This document shows positions 17,426 through 24,757 of a DNA stretch of 53,097 nt, in pieces. Numbering within the stretch: the first letter of the stretch is position 1; each line of letters starts with the position of its first letter. A program made the translations under genes and the position numbers. The notes beneath the pieces are model-generated. The model was not told where the DNA came from and did no database searches. It saw nothing but the letters and a program-made list of their open reading frames with translations. This DNA comes from an uncultured bacterium. GTDB lineage: Bacteria; Bacteroidota; Bacteroidia; Bacteroidales; Bacteroidaceae. The stretch lies in NCBI GenBank assembly GCA_905215575.1, contig CAJMQV010000006.1, positions 1 through 53,097 of the forward strand, written 5' to 3'.

Positions 17426-17445
17426 ATGCATTTTCATTTATGATG

Positions 17446-17453
17446 CAAAAATA
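17446..17453 (-). promoter_or_regulatory. lptB: -7 box of the lptB promoter
   Basis: TATTTTTG on the minus strand. The start would be near 17440, so translation from 17437 would be leaderless, and from 17425 the leader would be about 15 nt. Confidence 0.6.
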
Positions 17454-17526
17454 CGAAAATATATAGAAAAAGTTTGTAATAATCAAAAAGCGATTAGAGG
17501 ATTGCGGTTTTTTATAGGATTTTCAT

Positions 17527-17534
17527 TATTTTTG
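17527..17534 (+). promoter_or_regulatory. -7 box of the mlaEF promoter
   Basis: TATTTTTG on the plus strand. The start should fall at about 17538-17541, on top of the first in-frame ATG at 17540, so either the message is leaderless or the second ATG at 17561 is used. The lptB -7 box lies 73 bp away on the other strand. Confidence 0.6.
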
Positions 17535-17560
17535 TAAGGATGAACAAATCTTTTATTGCT

Positions 17561-18307
17561 ATGCTATTAGTAAAACCATTATCCACATTCGGCAAATATC
17601 TGATGCTGATGGGAAAAACTTTTGGAAGACCTGACCGCTGGCGCATGTTTTTCAAGCAATATATCAAGGAAATGAACCAGTTGGGAGTTGACTCCATCGG
17701 AATTGTCCTCCTGATTTCATTCTTCATCGGTGCTGTAATCTGTATTCAAATCAAACTGAACATCCAAAGTCCGTGGATGCCCCGTTTTGTAACAGGTTAT
17801 ACTACACGAGAAATCATGTTGCTGGAATTCTCATCTTCCATCATGTGTCTGATTTTGGCCGGTAAGGTCGGATCAAACATCGCTTCTGAAATCGGAACCA
17901 TGAGAGTAACCCAACAAATTGACGCCTTGGACATCATGGGAGTTAATTCCGCAAATTTTCTGATCATGCCAAAAATCGTCGGCATGATGACCATGATCCC
18001 CATCCTGGTTGCTTTCAGTATTTTTGCAGGATTCATAGGTGCTTATGCCACTTCCGTCATCGGTCATGTCATTACCATTGAGGATCTTACATTAGGATTG
18101 CAGCATGACTTCAAGGAATGGTATGTATGGATGGGATTTATCAAGTCCATCTTCTTCGCCTTTATCATCGCCAGTGTTTCTGCTTTTTATGGTTATACCG
18201 TCGAAGGCGGATCTGTAGAGGTTGGTAAAGCCAGCACAAATTCTGTAGTAAGCAGCAGCGTTTTAATTCTTTTTGCTGATGTATTCTTAACCCAACTTCT
18301 TTCATAA
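17561..18307 (+). CDS. mlaE: MlaE-family ABC transporter permease
   Basis: About 248 residues from 17561 (MLLVKPLSTFGKYLMLMG), or 255 if the ATG at 17540 is used leaderlessly. Inner-membrane permease of the MlaE (DUF140) family that moves phospholipid between inner and outer membranes. Several hydrophobic spans are visible (SIGIVLLISFFIGAVICIQI, SSIMCLILAGKVGSNIASE, MTMIPILVAFSIFAGFIGA, a C-terminal VLILFADVFLTQLLS). The conserved motif GTMRVTQQIDAL and the GYTVEGGS(I/V)EVG block are typical. mlaF starts 2 bp after its stop. No MCE-domain (MlaD) gene follows, so that partner must be encoded elsewhere. Confidence 0.93.
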   Translation: MLLVKPLSTFGKYLMLMGKTFGRPDRWRMFFKQYIKEMNQLGVDSIGIVLLISFFIGAVICIQIKLNIQSPWMPRFVTGYTTREIMLLEFSSSIMCLILAGKVGSNIASEIGTMRVTQQIDALDIMGVNSANFLIMPKIVGMMTMIPILVAFSIFAGFIGAYATSVIGHVITIEDLTLGLQHDFKEWYVWMGFIKSIFFAFIIASVSAFYGYTVEGGSVEVGKASTNSVVSSSVLILFADVFLTQLLS

Positions 18308-18309
18308 CC

Positions 18310-19065
18310 ATGATTGAAATAAATTCTCTATATAAGTCTTTCGATGACAAGGAAGTCTTGAAAGGCATCAATGCCGTTTTTGAAAACGGAAAAACCAACC
18401 TGATTATAGGTCAGAGCGGATCGGGTAAGACAGTACTGATGAAATGTATTGTTGGACTGTTGCTCCCAACCAGTGGAAACATTCTTTACGACGGACGTAA
18501 TTATGTGGCCATGGGCAAGAAGGAAAAAATGCAAATCCGTCGCGAAATGGGCATGATTTTCCAAAGTGCGGCACTGTTCGACTCCATGACCGTTTTGGAA
18601 AATGTCATGTTCCCGTTGGATATGTTCTCCAACGACACTTTAGGCGAACGCATCAAACGCGCACGCTTTTGTCTGGACCGAGTAAATTTGATCGATGCAC
18701 AAAAAAAATATCCGGGCGAAATCAGTGGTGGTATGCAAAAACGTGTAGCCATTGCACGAGCCATAGCCCTTAACCCGCAATATCTGTTCTGCGATGAGCC
18801 CAATTCCGGTCTGGATCCGAAAACATCAATCGTCATTGACGAACTGATCCATGATATTACCGAAGAGTTCAACATGACTACCATCATCAATACACACGAC
18901 ATGAACTCTGTAATGGGCATTGGAGATAATATCGTTTACTTATGCGAAGGCCATAAGGAATGGCAGGGAAATAAAAATGATATTATGCACTCTACCAATG
19001 AAAAGTTGAACAGCTTTATCTTTGCTTCGGACTTGTTCCGTAAAGTCAAGGAAGCCAACCAATAG
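18310..19065 (+). CDS. mlaF: MlaF-type ABC transporter ATP-binding protein
   Basis: 251-residue ATPase paired with the MlaE permease just upstream (2-bp gap). Walker A is GQSGSGKTVLMKC at about 34-46, the Q-loop is in GMIFQSAALFDSMTVLENV, the signature is ISGGMQKRVAIARA, Walker B is YLFCDEPNSGLDPKT, and the H-loop is INTHDMNSV. The sequence PNSGLDPKTS after Walker B is usual in MlaF-like proteins. The 3' end runs into a clean terminator, so mlaEF is a two-gene unit. Confidence 0.94.
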   Translation: MIEINSLYKSFDDKEVLKGINAVFENGKTNLIIGQSGSGKTVLMKCIVGLLLPTSGNILYDGRNYVAMGKKEKMQIRREMGMIFQSAALFDSMTVLENVMFPLDMFSNDTLGERIKRARFCLDRVNLIDAQKKYPGEISGGMQKRVAIARAIALNPQYLFCDEPNSGLDPKTSIVIDELIHDITEEFNMTTIINTHDMNSVMGIGDNIVYLCEGHKEWQGNKNDIMHSTNEKLNSFIFASDLFRKVKEANQ

Positions 19066-19091
19066 CAGACACCCTTGTGAGCAAATAATCA

Positions 19092-19136
19092 AAAAGTCAA
19101 TTTTGCCCCGTTTCTTTACAGGCAAGATTGACTTTT
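19092..19136 (+). terminator. mlaEF terminator
   Basis: A 16-bp stem with one G-U (19092-19107 and 19121-19136), a 13-nt loop and a T-rich tail. It separates mlaEF from the glycosyltransferase operon. Confidence 0.85.
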
Positions 19137-19150
19137 CTTCATTTTTTTAC

Positions 19151-19158
19151 TAACTTTG
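19151..19158 (+). promoter_or_regulatory. -7 box of the GT-GT-Stealth operon
   Basis: TAACTTTG fits TAnnTTTG and lies 15 bp past the mlaEF terminator. The expected start near 19165 leaves about 53 nt before the first ATG at 19218. The -33 position has no clear TTTG. Confidence 0.6.
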
Positions 19159-19217
19159 TCGTGAAAACATACTGAATAAAGGCTTTTATCTCAAACCATT
19201 ATAATATAAAATCCAAA

Positions 19218-20000
19218 ATGGCCAAGCAACAAGTCATCGTATCGCTGACGTCTTTTCCGGCAGCAATACCCTATGCGACACAAGCCATCCGATCTATTCT
19301 GAACGGTTCTATCCTTCCAGACAAGATTGTGCTGTATCTTACCTTTTCTCAATTCGAGGGAAAAGGAATACCTGCGGATTTGCTTGAACTGTCGGAGAAC
19401 AACCCCATTTTTGAAATACGCAACTACGATCAGGACATCCGCTCATACCGTAAACTGATTCCGGCCTTACAGGACTTCCCGGACGCAATCATCGTTACAA
19501 TAGATGATGATGTTGCTTACCACAAACATATGTTACGGGACTTATTGCGTCTGCACGCACAAATTCCAAAGGCCGTATTGGCACATCGGGCCAAAAAGAT
19601 AAAACCGGGAAGCCCTTATAAACAGTGGAAGAAATATAGATGGTATCACTTCTTACTGAAAAAGATTCATCTGGACTACCGGAATATACAAACAGGAGTA
19701 GGAGGTGTCTTATATCCGCCCAAGGCCTTAAAGGCAGAGATGCTGAACATTGATTTGTTTACGCAAATAGCTCCCACAACAGATGATATCTGGTTTTGGG
19801 CCGCTGGAGTTGCAAACGGAATACCAGTCATCCCGGTACCATTTGGATACAATAAGCCGAAGGGCCTGAAAAAGCCTCGTGAACTGTCCCTGAAAACAAC
19901 TAATTTCAAAACAGGAACCGACCGTAATGCGGCGGCACTGCAAGCGATTATCGAGAAGTGGCCGGAGATAGGAAAAAGAATAGACTACAACCTAAAATAA
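19218..20000 (+). CDS. Small GT-A-type glycosyltransferase, tandem copy 1
   Basis: 260 residues, no signal peptide or membrane span. The N-terminus VSLTSFPAAIPYATQAIRS and the acidic TIDDDV (DDD at 96-98) suggest a GT-A fold with a metal-binding DxD motif. Two further strong motifs, TGVGGVLYPP near 161 and DDIWFWAA near 189, are shared with the next gene and are typical of capsule-cluster glycosyltransferases of this type. The donor and acceptor are unknown. It opens a three-gene operon ending in a Stealth phosphotransferase; the next gene starts 15 bp after its stop. Product length and sequence make it a tandem paralogue of the next gene. Confidence 0.83.
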   Translation: MAKQQVIVSLTSFPAAIPYATQAIRSILNGSILPDKIVLYLTFSQFEGKGIPADLLELSENNPIFEIRNYDQDIRSYRKLIPALQDFPDAIIVTIDDDVAYHKHMLRDLLRLHAQIPKAVLAHRAKKIKPGSPYKQWKKYRWYHFLLKKIHLDYRNIQTGVGGVLYPPKALKAEMLNIDLFTQIAPTTDDIWFWAAGVANGIPVIPVPFGYNKPKGLKKPRELSLKTTNFKTGTDRNAAALQAIIEKWPEIGKRIDYNLK

Positions 20001-20015
20001 ACAAACCCTACGAAA

Positions 20016-20798
20016 ATGAATAACGAACAAAAAATAATCGTTTCGCTCACATCATTTCCAGCGGCATTACCTTACGCCGTGCAGGCAATACGTTCTGTAT
20101 TGGAAGGTACAGTACAACCTGATAAGGTGGTGTTATACCTTGACACCCCTCAATTTCCGGATGGTATTCTCCCAGCCGATCTGGAAAAGCTAAAAAGCGA
20201 GTTTCCGATTTTTGAAGTCAGATTTGATCCGAGCGAGATACGTTCCTACAAAAAGCTCATTCCGGCATTAAAGGATTTTCCCAATGATATTATTGTAACC
20301 ATTGATGATGACATCTGTTATCATCCTGACTTGTTACGCGATCTGGTGCGCCTGCACAAGAAATTGCCTCAGGCCATTCTGGCCCACCGCGTACGAAAAG
20401 TAGTGCCAGACGCTCCCTACCGCAAATGGAGAAAATATAAATGGTACGACTTTATTTTCAAGAAGTACCACTTCAACTATCGGGCCATGCAGACGGGAGT
20501 TGGGGGGGTGTTATATCCGCCGCACTCGCTCGATCCGGACATGCTCAAACCGGAACTCTTTATGAGCATGGCTCCGACTAATGATGATATATGGTTCTGG
20601 GCTGCAGCGGTAGCAAAAGGCACTTATGTGGTACCGTTGCCCAACGGACAGCGCACAGCCCGTGAAATCGGCAAGCCGAGAGCAGTATCTCTCAAAACCA
20701 TTAATCTGAAACCCGACGATGACCGGAACAGAAAGGCCTTAGACAATATACTGGAACATTATCCGGAAATCAAAAAAAGAATCAAATATGGAAAGTAA
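20016..20798 (+). CDS. Small GT-A-type glycosyltransferase, tandem copy 2
   Basis: Also 260 residues and alignable end to end with copy 1, with more than half the residues identical by eye. TIDDDI carries the DDD at 97-99; TGVGGVLYPP and APTNDDIWFWAA are both kept. The main differences lie at 43-60 and 205-225, where substrate specificity could diverge. Its last codons overlap the downstream Stealth gene by 11 bp, a sign of coupled translation and perhaps of a working enzyme pair. A duplication within the operon is the simplest origin. Confidence 0.83.
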   Translation: MNNEQKIIVSLTSFPAALPYAVQAIRSVLEGTVQPDKVVLYLDTPQFPDGILPADLEKLKSEFPIFEVRFDPSEIRSYKKLIPALKDFPNDIIVTIDDDICYHPDLLRDLVRLHKKLPQAILAHRVRKVVPDAPYRKWRKYKWYDFIFKKYHFNYRAMQTGVGGVLYPPHSLDPDMLKPELFMSMAPTNDDIWFWAAAVAKGTYVVPLPNGQRTAREIGKPRAVSLKTINLKPDDDRNRKALDNILEHYPEIKKRIKYGK

Positions 20799-21738
20799 TT
20801 TTCAAGACATAGATTTGGTCTATCTGTGGGTAGACGGAAACGACCCGGTATGGCGCAACAAGCACAATGCCTTTATCGGAAAGTCTCAGGAAGAATCGGC
20901 AGTCAACTGCGACGGCCGGTATGCCAATAACGATGAGCTAAAATACAGTCTGCGCTCCATTGAGAAATATGCCCCGTGGATACGGCGTATATTCATCATC
21001 ACCGACAACCAGACTCCTCAATGGCTGAATACCGAAAATCCCAAGATCTGCATTGTCGATCACAAGGAGATCATGCCGCCCGAATGCCTACCCTGCTTCA
21101 ATTCCACCTTACTCGAAAAATATCTGCACAAGATACCGGGATTGTCCGAGCATTTCCTTTTTGCGAACGATGACACCTTCATCAACAAACCAGTCACTCC
21201 CCAGAATTTTTTCACGGAAAAAGGCTTCCCTATCGTACGCCTCGGAAGAAAACCTTTCAGAAAGTTGCGCTGGTTTTGGCGTGAGAAAATCCGCAGAAAG
21301 CCCCTGAAGAATTATAGTGCTTCCATAGCACGGGCATCCAAATTGATTTATGACAAATACGGGATTTACTATACGGGCATCCCGCACCACAACATTGACG
21401 CCTACCTAAAAAGCGACTGTCAACGGGTGGCCGAGGATGTTCTGCGCAAAGAATTTTTGTCTAACAAGACCAACAAAGTACGCAGCGACAACGACGTGCA
21501 ACGCATCGTATATTCTTACATAGCGCTTGCAGAGAAACGGGCCCGCCTGCATTATGTGAACAGGAAAGAATCCATGATTGTCAGAATCTACCGCTACAAG
21601 GACTACGAAAGGCTCCGACGGAACGAACCGACATTCTTTTGCATGAACGATTCCGAGTACGTAAAAGACATTCACCGGAAAATTCTGAAGGATATGTTGG
21701 AATCACTGTTTCCCGACAAGTCTTCGTTCGAGAAATAA
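20788..21738 (+). CDS. Stealth-family sugar-phosphate transferase 1
   Basis: 316 residues. CR1 is IDLVYLWVDGNDPVW at about 8-22. CR2 runs over about 49-132: DELKYSLRSIEKYAPWIRRI, TDNQTPQWL, the LPCFNSTLLEKYLHKIPGLS stretch and the FANDD motif. A CR3-like PHHNIDAYLKS (H200, H201) and a CR4-like FFCMND near the C-terminus follow. Known Stealth enzymes transfer hexose-1-phosphate from a nucleotide sugar, making phosphodiester-linked glycans such as certain capsules. No transmembrane segment is visible, so it probably works on the cytoplasmic face. The C-terminus LFPDKSSFEK closely resembles that of Stealth protein 2. It ends only 7 bp from the converging GT92-like gene. Confidence 0.9.
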   Translation: MESNFQDIDLVYLWVDGNDPVWRNKHNAFIGKSQEESAVNCDGRYANNDELKYSLRSIEKYAPWIRRIFIITDNQTPQWLNTENPKICIVDHKEIMPPECLPCFNSTLLEKYLHKIPGLSEHFLFANDDTFINKPVTPQNFFTEKGFPIVRLGRKPFRKLRWFWREKIRRKPLKNYSASIARASKLIYDKYGIYYTGIPHHNIDAYLKSDCQRVAEDVLRKEFLSNKTNKVRSDNDVQRIVYSYIALAEKRARLHYVNRKESMIVRIYRYKDYERLRRNEPTFFCMNDSEYVKDIHRKILKDMLESLFPDKSSFEK

Positions 21739-21745
21739 TCGAAAA

Positions 21746-22618
21746 CTACTCTTTTATGTCATTTAAATCATAAGCCTCAAAATAGCCCATATCGCGCAAG
21801 GTCGTTACCCGGGCACGTCCCCGGGAGCGCTTTGCGAGAAATTCCTCATAGGATTTCACCGCATAATGATTAATCCTAATCACATCCTGCAGGGGCACAC
21901 GGTCACGGAATCCTTTTTTCAAAGATTGTCCATGCGAGTCGGCAGCCTTTCCGAAAATACGGGCAGCCTCATGACATCCCGTCATGGTACATACACGACG
22001 CGGATCCACAATGCTCTTCACGTGGGTATTCAGGCGATGCTGCGGAAGGGAATGGCATCTGAAGCGCTCCATCACCCCACCGGGCTCGCGCGTTTTTGCA
22101 CCACCGCTACCATAAATCAGCCAGTTGATCTCCACCGATGAGAATTTTTCCATACGATGCAGGAATTCCGGTATGGATTGATCCTTTATCGGCACAATAA
22201 ACTCGTCCAGATCAATGACAGCTATCCAGCGTGCCTCTGTTCTATGACGTTCAAAACAGTCATCGTAAGCGGCCAACTGCTGTTTCTTTCCAGGCCAGTA
22301 CGTATATTCCACCAATCCAGCCTCAACATAAGGGGCTAGTACTTCACGCGTACAGTCCGTGCTCTCATTATCATAGATGTAGAATTTCTCTACTCCCTGC
22401 TTATGATGCCATTCGATCCACTCTTTGAAATAAGTTCCCTCATTTTTGGCAATCGCACAAACAGCCAGATAGTATTTCGGGACGGTATGGTCATGCTTCA
22501 TCCGATACTTCAGTTTGATCGCATTCCAAAGACCATAACGCAAAATGCCACGCCATTTGTTACGAGTCATTTTATGGGGTATTACTCCGGCTATGATTTC
22601 AGCAAGAACTTTATTCAT
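21746..22618 (-). CDS. Glycosyltransferase family 92-like protein
   Basis: 290 residues, soluble. The GT92 (formerly DUF23) pattern is clear: CAIAKNEGTYFKEWIEWHH at about 54-72, YIYDNESTDCT at 80-90, the DLD of DLDEF at 136-138, and the C-terminal RINHYAVKSYEEFLAKRSRG. GT92 enzymes in animals add galactose to N-glycan cores; bacterial members sit in surface-polysaccharide clusters. Substrate here is unknown. It is the last gene of the lpxL-Stealth-GT92 operon, 33 bp after the Stealth gene, and its stop lies 7 bp from the stop of the plus-strand Stealth gene, with no room for a terminator. Confidence 0.88.
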   Translation of the reverse strand: MNKVLAEIIAGVIPHKMTRNKWRGILRYGLWNAIKLKYRMKHDHTVPKYYLAVCAIAKNEGTYFKEWIEWHHKQGVEKFYIYDNESTDCTREVLAPYVEAGLVEYTYWPGKKQQLAAYDDCFERHRTEARWIAVIDLDEFIVPIKDQSIPEFLHRMEKFSSVEINWLIYGSGGAKTREPGGVMERFRCHSLPQHRLNTHVKSIVDPRRVCTMTGCHEAARIFGKAADSHGQSLKKGFRDRVPLQDVIRINHYAVKSYEEFLAKRSRGRARVTTLRDMGYFEAYDLNDIKE

Positions 22619-22651
22619 ATCTGTTTATATTTGCGGCTCAAAAGAAAGGAT

Positions 22652-23644
22652 TTATAATTCAAAACTTGATTTTTCCGGCAGGATTGTCTCAAAAGCGTTT
22701 TTGATATTTTCCATGACCTGCTCGTAATTTCGTATATGCACATTGTCATTCAGGCAGATCAGCGAATAAGACTGTTCATAGATAGCCTTAACCGCCTGCT
22801 TCGGGCGAACCATAAGCGGAAACATTTTCGTATCGCTATAGGTATTGTAAGGCTCAAAGTTACCCCGACAGATTTGCCAGGTGCGGAACAGTTCCGGAGT
22901 ATAATCGTTCAGCGCGCGGAACTTGTTGACAGAGGTCTCGGTCAGTTCTTTTTCCGCAACAGCCCACACTTCCTCAAAAGTAGATTTCAGATAAGGCTGG
23001 GCATTATGCGGCGTACGCAAGGTAATAAACTTATTATATGGTTTCAGGATATAATTCCACCGGGCCCGTGATCCGTAACTTGGATGAAACCATTTGTCAT
23101 GGTCTCGTCGCATAACCTCTTTCTTGTCAAAATGACGGTTGATAATGCGCAGGTTGTTCTTGATTCTCTTGTACCACTGTGACCACGAAGGGTTATAAAG
23201 AAAAACAGCGATATCACACGGCAGACCGTTCTTGAAGAAACGCTCCTGACGGATCTTGTTGATGATATAAAAATCATCATTAAAATACACAAAATGTTCC
23301 GCCAGACCGGAAATCCGATGTAAATAGCGTTCAATAACGACTGAGTTATATGTTGGCAGGAACTGCTCCGGAATATAATCCTTATGATCAACCAGATGGA
23401 TTTTCGGGTTGTTTTCATCCAGCCATTCCGGCTTCTGTCCATTGGTCACAAAATGAATCTTACGCACCCAGGGAGCAAACTTCTCCACTCCTCGGAACCA
23501 GTATTTCAGAAAACCGTAATCGCGAAAACGAGCCTCAGATACTCCATTTTTTGTATTTTCCTTCTTACCGGAATACTTGGCAAACTCAACTTGCCACTTC
23601 GGATCGTTCATATCAACCCAGGTGATTACAAAATCTATATCCAT
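22652..23644 (-). CDS. Stealth-family sugar-phosphate transferase 2
   Basis: 330 residues. CR1 is DIDFVITWVDMNDPKW at 2-17. CR2 is at about 42-124: LKYWFRGVEKFAPWVRKI, TNGQKPEWL, LPTYNSVVIERYLHRISGLA and YFNDD. A CR3-like TPHNAQPYLKS (H213) and a CR4-like ICLNDN follow, and the end is ILPEKSSFEL. It is clearly homologous to the plus-strand Stealth protein but diverged, so not a recent copy. The predicted activity is transfer of a sugar-1-phosphate to a glycan. Lying 41 bp after the lipid A acyltransferase, with no promoter between, it is probably made from the same message, which suggests a lipid-linked glycan acceptor. Confidence 0.9.
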   Translation of the reverse strand: MDIDFVITWVDMNDPKWQVEFAKYSGKKENTKNGVSEARFRDYGFLKYWFRGVEKFAPWVRKIHFVTNGQKPEWLDENNPKIHLVDHKDYIPEQFLPTYNSVVIERYLHRISGLAEHFVYFNDDFYIINKIRQERFFKNGLPCDIAVFLYNPSWSQWYKRIKNNLRIINRHFDKKEVMRRDHDKWFHPSYGSRARWNYILKPYNKFITLRTPHNAQPYLKSTFEEVWAVAEKELTETSVNKFRALNDYTPELFRTWQICRGNFEPYNTYSDTKMFPLMVRPKQAVKAIYEQSYSLICLNDNVHIRNYEQVMENIKNAFETILPEKSSFEL

Positions 23645-23685
23645 ATATTATAGAGTTTCTAATTATAATTTCTCCTTATTCAATA

Positions 23686-24564
23686 TTAAATACCTTGTTT
23701 CTTGGCATGCTTGAAACGTCTGTGCGACCACAAATACAACTCCGGCTGAACCTGTATGACCTCTTCCAGCATCCGAAAATAAATCTCGGTCAACTCATAG
23801 TCCGGCAATGACTTCGGATCTTCATGCATCCGGATCACCTCTGCCTCATAAAAACCTCTGCTCACCCGTTTCACACGTACAAACCAAGCCGCAAAATCAT
23901 AATGCTTGGTCAGTTTCTCTGTTCCGATCAGAACAGGCACCTGATGATTCAAAAAAGGCAGGAAGTAACGCACATCTTTCATTCTGGGCGACTGGTCCGC
24001 AATAAACCCCGTTACACAAACCCGATGCTCCTTGACTTGTTCGTTGATATAGCGTGCCGTTTTCCGCATTTCGATGCAGGTTGCTCCCATACGCTCACGG
24101 TTTCTCAGAATCAGTTTGTCTATATTCTTATTGCGCAGCTGATGATAAATTTGCGCCGAAGTTATCCCGTCTATAAAATGCAACGGGATGGAAGAACACC
24201 ACTCCCAGTTTCCGAAATGTCCCAAATACAAGGAGATAGACTTTCCGGCCTTGAGATCAGCATTAAACGCATCCATGTTTTTGAAATTCATGCGACGCTT
24301 GATTTCTTCCTGCGAAATGGTTGTCATTTTACAACTCTCAAGCAAGTTGTCCGTAAAGAAGCGATAAAACTTTTTCTCTATGGATTTGATCTCTTTCAGA
24401 TCTTTTCCAGGAAAAGATTCCGTCAGATTCATCCTCACGACCTTTCGTCTGTATCGTGCCACATAGTATATCAGATAAAACAGGCAGTCCGATATCACAT
24501 ACAATATCCGGAAAGGAATTGAAGACAAAAGTTTCAAAAAAAAGGAATACAGATAATATGCCAT
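23686..24564 (-). CDS. Lipid A biosynthesis acyltransferase (LpxL/HtrB family)
   Basis: 292 residues with an N-terminal membrane anchor (LLSSIPFRILYVISDCLFYLIYYV). The catalytic HX4(D/E) motif is HFGNWE, with H116 and E121, and the family block QSPRMKDVRYFLPFLNHQVPVLIGTEKL follows. It transfers a secondary acyl chain to the lipid A precursor on the inner face of the inner membrane. The C-terminal RMLEEVIQVQPELYLWSHRRFK is also standard. It is the first gene of an operon with a Stealth and a GT92 gene. Which of several Bacteroidota LpxL-like proteins it matches in function cannot be told here. Confidence 0.93.
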   Translation of the reverse strand: MAYYLYSFFLKLLSSIPFRILYVISDCLFYLIYYVARYRRKVVRMNLTESFPGKDLKEIKSIEKKFYRFFTDNLLESCKMTTISQEEIKRRMNFKNMDAFNADLKAGKSISLYLGHFGNWEWCSSIPLHFIDGITSAQIYHQLRNKNIDKLILRNRERMGATCIEMRKTARYINEQVKEHRVCVTGFIADQSPRMKDVRYFLPFLNHQVPVLIGTEKLTKHYDFAAWFVRVKRVSRGFYEAEVIRMHEDPKSLPDYELTEIYFRMLEEVIQVQPELYLWSHRRFKHAKKQGI

Positions 24565-24616
24565 ATCTTTTTATTTGTTCTTTTAAACAATTTAAAAATG
24601 CAACATAAACAGATAG

Positions 24617-24624
24617 CAAAAGTA
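24617..24624 (-). promoter_or_regulatory. -7 box of the lpxL-Stealth-GT92 operon
   Basis: TACTTTTG on the minus strand; start near 24610, giving a leader of about 45 nt before the acyltransferase ATG. The -33 site is not recognisable. Confidence 0.6.
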
Positions 24625-24677
24625 ATCTAATTTTCTCAATTTATACCTATTTTACACCTCAAAATATTATAAAGATA

Positions 24678-24732
24678 AAAATTCTGATGCCTGAGGCTGT
24701 TGTTTAAGAACAGTCGCAGGCATCAGAATTTT
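24678..24732 (-). terminator. sprA terminator
   Basis: A perfect 16-bp stem (24678-24693 and 24717-24732) with an additional inner CTGTT/AACAG stem in its loop, followed on the minus strand by a T-run. It lies 25 bp after the sprA stop. Confidence 0.9.
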
Positions 24733-24757
24733 GTATCAGACAAATATGCTCTTTCAA

